Shown: positions 44,391-54,931 of the stretch, in pieces
How positions within the stretch are numbered: the first letter of the stretch is position 1
Layout of the letters: each line of letters begins with the position of its first letter
Assembly: GCA_020137815.1 (NCBI GenBank)
Contig: CM035351.1
Span: 9,757,969-9,821,968, forward strand
DNA: 64,000 nt
Direction: 5' to 3'
Source of the DNA: Hormiphora californensis
Lineage: Eukaryota; Ctenophora; Tentaculata; Cydippida; Pleurobrachiidae
The notes under the pieces: model-generated
What the model was told of the DNA's origin: nothing
Seen by the model: only the letters and a program-made list of their open reading frames with translations
The model's database searches: none
Program-made: the position numbers and the translations under genes

Positions 44391-46420
44391 ATGGGGGAGA
44401 GAAATTTTAACCTTGGTGTGTGGTGACTGGTGACCCTTAGTTAATTGGTCATAGTTTAGCAGAGTTTGAGTAGCTGAGGTTCCAGATTGGCTGAGTTTTA
44501 TGCCGAAGAATGAAGAAAGAAGACCCATAATACATACCGTTTTTCTCAATACGTTTTTCTCGATAAAAAACTTGTCAAGGACTCTTCAGTGAGTGTGTGT
44601 TTGAAGGACAGCTAATTTATAATTTATTACCGAATCTGTGTATACTAGAGTACCCGTTTGCTGGGAACCCGTGACCTGGTAAATGGTAATTTATCCTCAT
44701 ATAACCGGTGACATTTGTGTTTGATTTTTAAAAGATAATTTGTTTGTTCCTTAGAGCAATGAGTCTCATAGTAGGAGCGGTTAGATCAGCACGTGCAGAA
44801 AGTCGCGCGACGCGTGCCACCCTAATCTCAGGTTACTCTCACGGCTTCATTTCGCATCCAATCCAAAAGTGACCTTCATAAAACCTGCAGTAGATCTCCT
44901 TAAGGAGAAGCGAAAACTTGAGGGACATTTCTTGATTGGATGCGACCTCGAGGAGCTATGACAATGCGCAAAAAGGGGTGGCGCGTGACTTTAACACGGG
45001 GGATTACGGGGGCTCGAATAGATCGCCCGTATAGATCGCCCGTACCAGTCGCCCGTACATTTGCTTTGCGCATTAAAGTCGAATTTTTTAATCAAGGGAC
45101 AGGGGGCCGCGCATTCAGAGAGGTCGCGCGGCGTTGTATTTGCGCGTGACAACCGAGATCAAGTTCCTGGCAATCTTAAAACTTGAACCCGGAAGCGTTG
45201 GAAAGATAATTTTAAGACCTTTTCAACGCAACCAAGATCAAGTCTTTATCTTATCAGGAAGAGGAGATATGAGCGAAAACATTTAGCACGCGCAAAAAGA
45301 CTTTGTAAATGCGCGGCCCCCTGTCCCTTGATTAAAAAATTCGACTTTACGTTTCATCGCACTTTGACCACAAATAAGGTACATGCGCGTTACGCACATG
45401 TGTTTTGTTGTGGTGAAAGTGTGGTGAAACGTAATGCGCAAAGCAAATGTACGGGTTGGGCACGTCGCGCCCCCCATGTTCGCGCGCCCGTAGGGCGATC
45501 CCCTCACATAGGGGGCACAGTCACGACTAGGGCACTCGTAGAATGCTTCGTTCTGCTAAACGGCGCTAGTTAGCGTTTTAATTTTTGGTTTTTCTGATCG
45601 GTCATGTTCTAAATGAATGCAACGAACATGTCTCGATTTGAAACTCTCAAAAACCGTGGCGTAATCGCCGATTTGCTCAAATCGGTTTTTTGGCAATTAC
45701 GGGAGAACGGAATATCCATAAAATCCCAAATTCTGGGATATGTTAGAAGAGACAATTTGACACCTTCGTGTCGAAGGATTTGTCTCTTATTCTTCTGGTC
45801 TTCAACTGACGGCCATTTGAATTAATTTGACCTCTCTTCCCCCGACCCTTAGTCCCACTAAACGACAGCTTTATAAGTAACCATCTTTTTTTCCCAGGTA
45901 GAGAATCCCTTGAACTGGTGCAACGTATAGGTGGATAAGCCAGAAACGATTTCTGGACAGAGGAATCGACTCTCAAAGTTGGATGATTTCAAACAGTGAT
46001 TGGACTTTTTGGGACACTTTGACTTGAAAAAGATTGATACATTTATCATTTTCCGACATAATTTTACCTAATTTGACCAACTAAAGTGTTTAATTAATCG
46101 TTAATTGCTTAATTAAGAAAATCGGACGCGCAAATATACAAACGCGCTTGTTTTGGACAGAAATTGCGCGCGCTGAAGAATCTTCAAAGTGAATCGTGAC
46201 GGCGCGAACTGAAAAAGTTGCGCGGTTTTTTTTCGAAACTCGAAAAGTCAAGAATATTTTGCGCACTATGCCACGGATCAGGACCCATCCTCTTCTAAGG
46301 GCCTGCAGCAAAGACAAAACTTTTCCGGAACTATTGAAAATCTAAGCGATGAATTATTCTGAGGCTCGAGCGACCTATACACAGCGTATGGCGACATTTA
46401 AAGGATTCTGATCGAAACGT
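44391..46420. other. Repeat fragments after the nested cluster
   Basis: Holds half copies of the families above: 44393-44440 (GGGAGAGAAATTTTAA end), 44997-45075 and 45420-45465 (ACGGGCGACTGGT MITE), 45076-45345 (TTTTTAATCAAGGGACAGG MITE). The ACGGGCGACTGGT halves bracket the other MITE, which therefore sits inside it. 45550-46420 shows no element or gene that I recognise. Confidence 0.5.
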
Positions 46421-46422
46421 CT

Positions 46423-46855
46423 ACAGAAAGTTCAGAACGTCTACAGAAAGTTCAGAACAGTGCGACACGATACATATATGGGAAAAGAGGAAAACGCGGT
46501 GTAACAAAACTTCGCATGAAATCACACTTCTTGCCTGTGTGTGAAACAGCGAATAGAGTACAAAATTTGCTCGATGGTATACAAGATTCTTCATGATCAA
46601 TCCCCTCCATACATGTCTGAGATGTTAGTGAAGCGGCCCCAGAAAGTGAAATCACTCCGAGTGGATAATGACGTCACCGCTCTGAAAGAGGCGCGGAGGA
46701 GTGAGTACCACTACGAGAACACTAGAGGCGCTTTCAGTATTGCTGCACCTAAATTATGGAATCAGCTACCACGATCAATCGGGGACTCAGAATCCCTTAC
46801 TACTTTTAAAACATCCCTGAAGACGCACTTGTTCTTTAGAGCATACAACCAATGA
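46423..46855 (+). pseudogene. LINE RT C-terminus
   Basis: Reads KVQNSATRYIYGKRG, then KLRMKSHFLPVCE, a frameshift at about 46545, then RIEYKICSMVYKILHDQSPP, GAFSIAAPKLWNQLPRSIGD and TTFKTSLKTHLFFRAYNQ. These are the standard blocks at the end of CR1/L2-clade ORF2. Confidence 0.85.
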
Positions 46856-46994
46856 CCGGCAAAATAATCCTCACTTCCCTACATCCACATGGATTCCTGA
46901 GTAACTACCGTCTCTAACTCCTATTCCTGATTCCTGGGCTCCCTTTTTCTCGTGTATTCCTTCACATCGATACCTGCATCCTTTCTCTCCTACA

Positions 46995-47450
46995 TTATTC
47001 CATGTTGATCCCTGGGTCCTTTACTCCTACCTCCTCCACATCGCTCCCTGGGTCCTTTCCCAACCTTACTTCATATCGATCCCTGGGTCCTTTACTCCTA
47101 CTTCCACTCCACATCGATCCCTGGGTCCTCTACTCCTACCTCCTCCACATCGATCCCTGGGTCCTTTACTCCTACCTTACTTCACATCGATCCCTGGGTC
47201 TTTTACTCCTACTTCCACTCCACATCGATCCCTGGGTCCTTTACTCCAACCTCCTCCACATTGATCCCTGGGTCCTTTACTCCAACCTCCTCCACATCGA
47301 TTCCTGGGTCCTTTCTCTACCTTGCTCCACATCGATCCCTGGGTCCTTTCCAACCTCCTTCACATCGATCCCTGGGTCCTTTACTCCTACCTCCTCCACA
47401 TCGATCCCTGGGTCCTTTTCCTTGCGCTGCTCCATATCGAGCACATCCTC
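46995..47450 (+). repeat. About 36-bp minisatellite in LINE 3' UTR
   Basis: CACATCGATCCCTGGGTCCT recurs about thirteen times with variable spacers (TTACTCCTACCTCCTC). The long ORF here is only this repeat. Confidence 0.9.
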
Positions 47451-47906
47451 ATTCCTCATTCTAAAAACTATTTACAACATCCCTTCTACACGCTACTCAT
47501 CACCTGTTATCACGACAGTTGATTGATTCTGTTTTTTGTACATACATATACACACTGTGATATTGAAGAGTGTTTGAATTAGACGAGATAACCCAGCTAG
47601 AGGTAGCTACGGGCGGAAACGTCCGCATGTTGGACATATATATTTTTTTAAATTTGTGAACCAATATGTTTAGTGTGTTGGCGGGGTGTCAATAATAACA
47701 TTTATTTAATTTATTGACATTATAAATATAATTTTAATCTTGTAATCTTGTAATCTTGTAATCCATTTCAACTGAGATAAAAATTTGGAGCTCAGGAAGA
47801 TCATGTTTAGTTCTTATTCCTTAATGAGCTGAGGTGACATAAACGAACTTCAGTTGGACCTGCTCAAGGTATCAGAGTGTTGTCAGGCACTGACTGTACA
47901 GTGTAC

Positions 47907-47941
47907 AGGTTGTGCGGTGTACACTGTACACCGCACAACCT
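47907..47941. repeat. Perfect 35-bp palindrome
   Basis: AGGTTGTGCGGTGTACA, one base, then its exact inverse. Confidence 0.9.
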
Positions 47942-48043
47942 CACGTAGCCGCACCGGGCCTAAGGCTCGCCGCGAAGAGGACAGTTCACTTTATTGTATA
48001 AAACTTTTTATTTTTAAACATTGTAAACCTCTCTAGTGTGTTT

Positions 48044-51000
48044 CATGGCGAAACGAGGAAATCTGACGAGTGACGAAATGGATAAATCTGAATGAACGGT
48101 ACAAAAACCCAGGATTTGATGCCCTCCAAACATCAATTTTATCACTTTTCTAATTGGATACTGCGTTCTGGATACTGTGTTTAGTATCCCATGCTTGGCA
48201 CTCTCTCAGATACTCAGCAGGTAAGATATGCTATCACCACGAGAAGTGGGGGACACAAAGTCATAACCCAATTTGATCCAAGCGACAGTGCGCTCAGATG
48301 GGGTCGGCGGCGCAAGGCAGCACCCTTGACCCGTGATAACAATCTCCCCTATTTCAGAGAACCACAGCAGTGAGTAGCTGCAAGATACTTCCCAGTTATT
48401 ATTCAACGTATCTTCCACAATGTTCACAGACCAGAACTTACAAGAAAGGAGAAGAAATTGAACAGCTACCATTACCCCCTGATCTCATCACCATCCCCTC
48501 ACTCTGGTAGGTGATAGTTTTGTTTCTTGTTAAAGTCCACCTGGAATTTGTACATAAACTAAAGATACATATATTAAACACTGCCATTACAACTATTTTA
48601 GAACCCCTTCTACTCATCCCCTTGCCCTATCTCCAGGTAAACAAACATGAGTTTAGAAATCTGGTGTTGAGGTGACATGACAGCTGTGAGATGACAAGAG
48701 GGAATGGTGGGTGTGCCAGTCTCAATTCTCATCTCTGTAAAACGGTAGGCACCACTGAAGTTATACCAAATTTAATGCACAGTATTTTTACACAGTACAG
48801 TTATACGCAGTTTAACAGTACACACATACGTCATACATGTATTACCAACACTGCGGGTTCGTCACCAAGGGAATCTCAAAACACAGTGGTTCACCAAGTT
48901 TACAACTGTTTCGGGAGATAGTTTTGGTGTGTATTTTGGGTGGGGTGATGTTCAAGAGGTCAGCCGAAATTTACACTGTAGTAGAGTCGATTAGCACACA
49001 TGACTCTCGCAATTTTTACTGCCTCATCGTTATTGCCTGGCTCTATCCTCTTTCCGTGCGCCCCGCCCTCTTTTACAAATGTAAAGGAGAGTTATAACAT
49101 CGTTATGGGTCTTACGCAGCATGTTGAGAATTTATATATATATTTGCCATTTGCCAACCTGCTCTTGACGTTATATCTGTAACCCACACACTCAATTCCA
49201 GGTGTTCAACGGTTGTCCTTCTCAAAAATAGTCCATCAGAGGATAACTACTATCTCAGACCCTGCTAGTTATTGATGGGAAAAGTGGTTATGTTGCATGT
49301 CACGCTCCTCTGCTCGCCGTCAAGTGGTTATGGCATCGACATTATAAGGTGAGAGCAACCAGTAGTTTATACTTTGTAGTTCTCTATACTAGTAGTTGAC
49401 AATTCAAAATATTTTAATTCTATATGTTTTCTCTCGCCCTACCTGCTACCATTCTATGAATTCTCTCTCTTTCACCCTCAGTAGCTGTCAGTCTCTCCCT
49501 CACTATCTCTCTAGCTCTATCTACCTCTCTCTCCGCCTCTCTCAATCTCCCCTCTCTTTCTTGCCCGCGTAGCGAACATGAGGGGCGCGACGTGCCCAAC
49601 TCTCTTTCGTTGTAGTACTGGATTTAAGATATCTCACATGTGATCCCATCCTTCTAGTTGTGGGTGGTTGTCTTGCGGGTGGTTGTGTTGCGGGACCGGA
49701 TCACTAGAATTTGATGTTAGGTTTATCAATTGTTTAGCAGACATAGCCCCTGGCAACCGTGTATCTTCCCTGGGTGGTATTAATTCCACAACCTTCTTTT
49801 TCCATTTTTGGTGACCCCCTGAAATTTATAAAACTTTCCTAGTAACCCCGTAGGGCTATTCCCAAGATAGCAGAAATGAAATCTAACCTATTCTCTCTAC
49901 AGATAACTTTACGATAAGAGAGTCGAAGGATATTTTAAACTGCACTGGGGAATCAATAATGAGTTGTCGAACCGAATGGTGAGTTTACAGCCCTCTAACA
50001 CTGTCCCCCCCCCCTTTACCAACCCTCTAACACTGTTCCTCCTCTAACACTGTCCCTTTTTACCAACCCTCTAACACTGTTCCCCCTTTACCAACCCTCT
50101 AACACCCCTTCCCTCTCAGGAAGGAGATCTTGAAGAGGAACAGTCAGGCCCAGCTGCAGTCAAGAGATCCCCACTGGAAGCTATGACCCAGACTGATAAG
50201 GAGCTAGATCGCATCTCGACCTGAAGCTGATGATGTGGAGGATTACTGTGATAAGGTTTGTGTCCAGCTCTAACCCCATTTAGGTTGCTTTTTCAATCCC
50301 CTAACTGCTAATTTACACTCCCGTGTATGGTAAGCTGGGGCAAAAGTGGCCCATTTTTAATTTATACAGCAGGAGAAAAAAATGTATAGGCTACCCAATG
50401 AAACGTTTTCCTTTCAGCCGGGCTAAATTTTAAAACCTGCAAGTTTTATAATATTTAATGGGTTAGTTAATCAATTCAAATAATTTGGTGATGCTATATT
50501 TTATCCCACCCCAACACCCCTAACTCACCCCCTAATCAACCCCTAACACCCCATCTCCTCCTCTCCAGGACCACTCAGAGCCGGAATCCGAGTTGAATGT
50601 AACAAACTGCACCACATGTTATTATGACGGCAACTGTGGGTGCTGTTGTGATGTCTGCTGTGATGTCAGGACATTGAAGAAAAAAATTCCTTACTCCCCT
50701 AACACTGCATACATCATCTACTGACTGCAGTATTGATCCAGCTCCATTTTAGCTGGTTACATGGAATGGGAATAGAATTATAAATGCAGTGAATGGACTC
50801 ATAAACAATACCGAACATTAGAAGGATCCCGTGGTAAAAATAGGACACTGGACACTCTTTGTTGGACACACATTTTTTGGATCGAATAATTTTTGAGAAT
50901 AGTATGAGCAGCAAAACTGACCGTCCCATGAGGTGTTTTAGGATGTTCTCAATTCTTACTCTGTGATATTAAAAACACAAATCTTAGGTATCCATTTCTA

Positions 51001-51380
51001 TATATTACAGCGGATGGAAATTGGAAAATTAGTTTTGAATACATAGAAATCATAAATATATTCCCCCCCCCCAAAAAGTGTGCTTTTTGCTAATATACAG
51101 TCGGTTCCCGATTTACCGCGATGCTCGGGGGAAAGATATTGCCTGATAATTCGGGGTGCCCGGGTCAAATAATGTTAATTTCTTATCCCGGCTCGGGTAT
51201 ATCAACGACCGGTAAATTGGGGTCCGACTGTAACTTAATGAATAGTTCTATGTCCATCACAATCTTTTAACACTTATTTCCAGGTACTGATCATTGAGTT
51301 TCGAACAATGCCGTGTAAACTGTCCTCTATCAATAATTATGAAGCTCCCATCATCCGGTGTAGGCTTTTTCCTGACAGAG
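48044..51380 (+). pseudogene. Unassigned set of exon-like ORFs
   Basis: Several plus-strand open stretches sit between good splice sites: 48358-48506 (RTYKKGEEIEQLPLPPDL, donor TG|GTAGGT), 49202-49348 (phase-matched; LLKNSPSEDNYY, 1-nt shift, LLVIDGKSGYVACHAPLLA), 49913-49978 (NFTIRESKDILNCTGES), 50120-50257 (EGDLEEEQSGPAAVKRSPLE, 1-nt shift), 50571-50722 (cysteine-rich: NCTTCYYDGNCGCCCDVCC, ends at TGA) and 51285-51379 (VLIIEFRTMPCKLSSINNY). A possible start MAKRGNLTSDEMDK is at 48044, followed by a 1-nt shift. I do not recognise the protein. The repeated frameshifts suggest a decaying gene or a spliced transposon gene. Confidence 0.3.
51098..51230. mobile_element. 133-bp pogo-like MITE
   Basis: CAGTCGGTTCCCGATTTACC to GGTAAATTGGGGTCCGACTG, flanked by TA. 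The shortest complete member of the family in the window. Confidence 0.8.
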
Positions 51381-51399
51381 GTATGTAGTAGGTAGTCAT

Positions 51400-52495
51400 C
51401 ACAACACTTTAGGGTGTGGCAAACATATGTTTGCCACAACCTAAAGTGTTTCAATTTGTATTCTGCTCCCTCTACACCCGGTCGAGCACTTTCGTGGCCG
51501 TCACTGCCCCGTACTGTATATTTTACAGTATAAATCCTAAATCGCATTCTCTCTTCACTCTAATTTAAAATTATATCTCAGATCTCTCTCCCCTAGTTTG
51601 ATTCGGTCCTGACCAAGATGTTAACGTTGGTACATATTTGTCCTTTTCCTTCTCATTACACATACCAAGTTTCGAATAATGCCATGTGAACTGTCCTTTC
51701 ATCCCGTTCCCGAAAATGAGGTATGGTAACAAGATTTAAATATTTATTTTATGAGTTTTGAATAATGTTTAAGGGGTCATCAATTCAGCCCTAAATTACA
51801 AATTGGCTTAATTCAGTTTTCAGATGGTGTTAAAATGAACACACCATGTCACACCATGTCACACCATGTCACACTAATACCCTAAGATTTAATCGGGGCG
51901 CGCGCGGTTGTTTTTAAAATAAAAGTTGAAACGTGTCAGCAGTTGGTAGCGTGGTCTGGTGTGCGCGTCTTAGCAACCCCTGAACTTATCCAGCGTGCAG
52001 GCCTACGCCCCTACGGGGCTTGCCTGCTTCGCAGGCAAATGTACGGGCGACTGGTACGGGCGTCTCATCCGGGCCCCCGTAATCCGCTGCCTCACCACGT
52101 GGTGATCTAACCGCTCCTACACATTGGGTTTTTGAAAAAACGGCCATTAAAAAAATTTTGGCGAGGCGGTTAAATCATTTATTGTAACGCGCGAATTTTC
52201 CCAAAAAAGCGCTGCTTTTTTACGCCGCGCGCGGAACCTAAAATTACGCGCGCAGTGTAAAATTTTAAAATTCATTGAAAATTTCCTCGCGTTTTATGTC
52301 GCCAAAAAAAAGGCCAGCGTTAAAATCTGGGTGTTTCGTCATCGCGATTAACTCTTCATACGGTTACCCCCTTTCTCTCTTCGGCAGCTTCTCTTCGGCT
52401 GTTGGAAAGTGATGCCAATCGGTGTTGGGGTTAGTGAATTTTCAAAGAAAAAAAAAAAAAAAAAAAAGGTGTTTCGTGAGTGCTGACAAACGGTT
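51400..52495. other. Unassigned region with fragments
   Basis: 51650-51718 encodes KFRIMPCELSFHPVPENE before a GTATGG, similar to the 51285 ORF. 51846-51875 repeats ACACCATGTC three times. 52036-52090 is an ACGGGCGACTGGT MITE fragment. 52442-52467 is an A-run. Confidence 0.45.
51403..51450. repeat. 48-bp near-perfect hairpin centred on CATATG
   Basis: AACACTTTAGGGTGTGGCAAA, CATATG, and the inverse with two mismatches. Confidence 0.85.
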
Positions 52496-52499
52496 TTTT

Positions 52500-52558
52500 A
52501 GGGTTAGGGCTAAAGTGGGGTTAGGGTTAGGGCTGGGGTTTTGGTTGGGGTTAGGCCT
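52500..52558. repeat. Interstitial telomere-like GGGTTAGGG words
   Basis: GGGTTAGGGCTAAAGTGGGG and GGGTTAGGGTTAGGGCTGGGG: five TTAGGG-like units, irregular. Confidence 0.6.
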
Positions 52559-54215
52559 TGACATTTCCTACCAGATAAACTTTGATTTAGCCAAAACGGT
52601 TGAGTGGTTTGGCAGTTAGAGCCATTTTAGTGAATCAACTTTTTTGGCAGCGCGCACCTGTAAACAGGCCACCAAACACCCAGATCGTAACGGCGCCCCA
52701 AAAAAAAGTCGACGAAAAATTCCAAATTCCGAATTCGTGAATTATAGGAACTCCGGTCAGTTCTCATCTTGCCAATCCGTTTTCCGGGAAGTGGGAACCC
52801 CTGGCCAAAGGACATTAAAATTCACATACCGACCAAGTTTCATATCGATTGGATAAGATTTTGGGTGGCTACGGTGAAAAATATCGTATTTTTTTTCCCG
52901 ACGCGATTTACGACCGTTAAACATTGAGTTACGGGAAATCGCTATCATGTAAAATGAAGTTCAAACGATTCTCTTTCCCCACTGTGGCGTTAGTTTTTTG
53001 ATTTAGAGCCGTTTTCAGGGTCTTAGAAGCGTTTGAAAAAATGTAAGTATTTTTGGCGCAATGACGTCACCCCGTGACATCACTGTTGTAAAGATCGGAT
53101 CAAAAATCTGAGCCCGTACTTACACCCGCCTTGGTCCAAAGTACCAGTGTACAAATTTTCAGGGGTCTAGCTCAAAAACTGTAGGAGGAGTAGGGAGAAA
53201 ACAATTATCGGACTAACATTTTGGAAATTATTATATGGATGTGTTTGTGATTGTTTGTTTGTCTGTGAATGTACTTGTAAGTTTGTTATCATGTTTTTGC
53301 ATTAACCGTTTTGTATTGACTGTTGATGTTGTGTTTTGCGTCTGTGACTTTGTGTTTAATCTGTTTTTAATCTGTTTTTATGTCTGTCTGCTTGTTTTGT
53401 TTGTTCATCACCTTGTTTCAGTTTTCTATTTTCCATTGTTCCTCGTTTTTGTGCATCCAATGCTACTAGGATATGTTTCAATGTCTCTAAGTATTGTTTA
53501 AACCGCTTTATGAAACCGCTGATGTGAACTGTATATTTTCACCTCTCAGCCTTGTATCACTTTTATTGGTGTATGGTGTAAGAGCGGGACGAAGTTATAT
53601 ATTAATGTGTGTGACTTTGTGATAAATTGTGCATAAACTTAAACTTAAACTTATCTCCGGTTCCTGATAAGATAAAGACTTGATCCTGGTTGCGTTGGAA
53701 AGATAAAAATTTTATCTTTCCAATGGAAACCAAGAAAAAGTCGCTAGCCTATCAGGAACCAGAAATCGATTTCAAGCGCTGCATTTTGATGCGCGGCGGC
53801 CTGTCGCTTAAATAAAAAATTGGACTTTAATGTTATATCTAATCCAAGTGGGATAGTTCCCCACTAACTCACCGTTATCAGAGAACCGTGTTGAACACTT
53901 GTTGCACTTAGAGGCACAAAAAGACGTGTGAGCTCAGTCAGAGTGGAAGACGTTAACTTTCGAGATACGTGAGCAGAGAGAGAGGGAGAATGAGTGTATG
54001 AGGGTGTGTTGGTTATATATTGTGATTTTATCGTTTGTCAGATTTCGTTTAAAATTATTTTCAAAATAATAAAAAGATCTCGGTGTTTGGTGGCCTGTTT
54101 ACAGGTGCACGTTGCCACAAAAGTTGGTTCATTAAAATGGCTCTAACCGGCAAACCACTCAACCGTTTTGGCTAATTCAAAGTTTATCCGATAGGAAATG
54201 TCAAGAAAATAAGAG
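52545..54215. mobile_element. Element bounded by 130-bp inverted repeats
   Basis: 52555-52680 and 54090-54205 are inverted copies (TTGACATTTCCTA, AACGGTTGAGTGGTTTG, CTGTAAACAGGCCACCAAACA). The interior includes a TG-rich stretch, an (ACTTAA)n run at 53634-53653 that looks like a LINE tail, and a MITE fragment at 53655-53826. No transposase seen. Confidence 0.5.
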
Positions 54216-54299
54216 ACATTCAGGCCAAAACAGACATTACAAAATTTAGCCGGGAAAAAAAGAACTCGACGCCAATTTTCGAACAATAACTCACTTTCG

Positions 54300-54905
54300 A
54301 GTTACTGTTGAACACTTCATCGTAACAAGCATGCTATTAGAGTCCCAAAAAACATAGGTACATGCCCCCGTGCCCAGGTGAGCCCAGGGGGATCCCCTCA
54401 AGTTGGGCCAGTTGGGATCCCCTTGTAAACGTGCTGGCACTCCTTGAAATGCTAACAATATGACCCTCTCTGAAATTTGAAGTTTTTGGTAAACTCCAGG
54501 AGATCTCTGATCTATTCGACGTGACACTGTACAAATTTTACACCGATTGGTGCTGCAGTGGGGGCCTCGCTATGGGCCTAGCAAAATGCCATTTTTGGTT
54601 AAAAACTGAAAAAGTTATTACTGCTTTCTGGCACACCCGGCTTTGGGGGGATGTCACCTTTGCGCTTGCCAGCGCTCTGATAACGTTGTACCTGAAAATA
54701 ATGTTCCAGATTCTTACACTTTTAGACCACACAGGCTCGGTGAAAAAGTTAAAAAGATCACACGCAGGCTTGTGCACTGAAGAATCTGCCTTGACCTGTG
54801 GTATCGAATCATTATTGCTGCACTTATATCACTCGACCTTCGGTCTCGTGATATAAGTTTTCAGGTACAACTTATAGGCATGCATAATAAAATCATACAA
54901 TATAA
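54300..54905. repeat. Repeat fragments directly upstream of POLN
   Basis: 54306-54480 matches the TTTTGAACACT family (62368-62880). 54818-54900 (CTCGACCTTCGGTCTCGTG, AGGTACAACTTATAGGCATG) matches 23640-23740 in inverse orientation. This leaves about 30 bases between repeat and coding start. Confidence 0.7.
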
Positions 54906-54931
54906 AATTATAAAATACATTTTATTTCAGG

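Larger units (their letters stand above)
46423..47765 (+). mobile_element. L2/CR1-like LINE 3' end with minisatellite
   Basis: RT C-terminus (next entry), a 3' region of about 36-bp tandem repeats and a final (TTGTAATC)n tail at 47735-47762, consistent with target-primed retrotransposition. Confidence 0.7.

Noticed and set aside
47002-47526. 174-codon IPGSFTPTSST-type ORF
   Set aside because: Translation of the LINE 3' minisatellite; the real LINE frame ends at 46855.
53235-53501. 88-codon cysteine- and valine-rich ORF
   Set aside because: TG-rich low-complexity sequence close to a LINE-like (ACTTAA)n tail; no domain.
54521-54856. 111-codon ORF before POLN as an upstream exon
   Set aside because: It lies in repeat fragments found elsewhere in the window and has no donor in phase with the POLN start.
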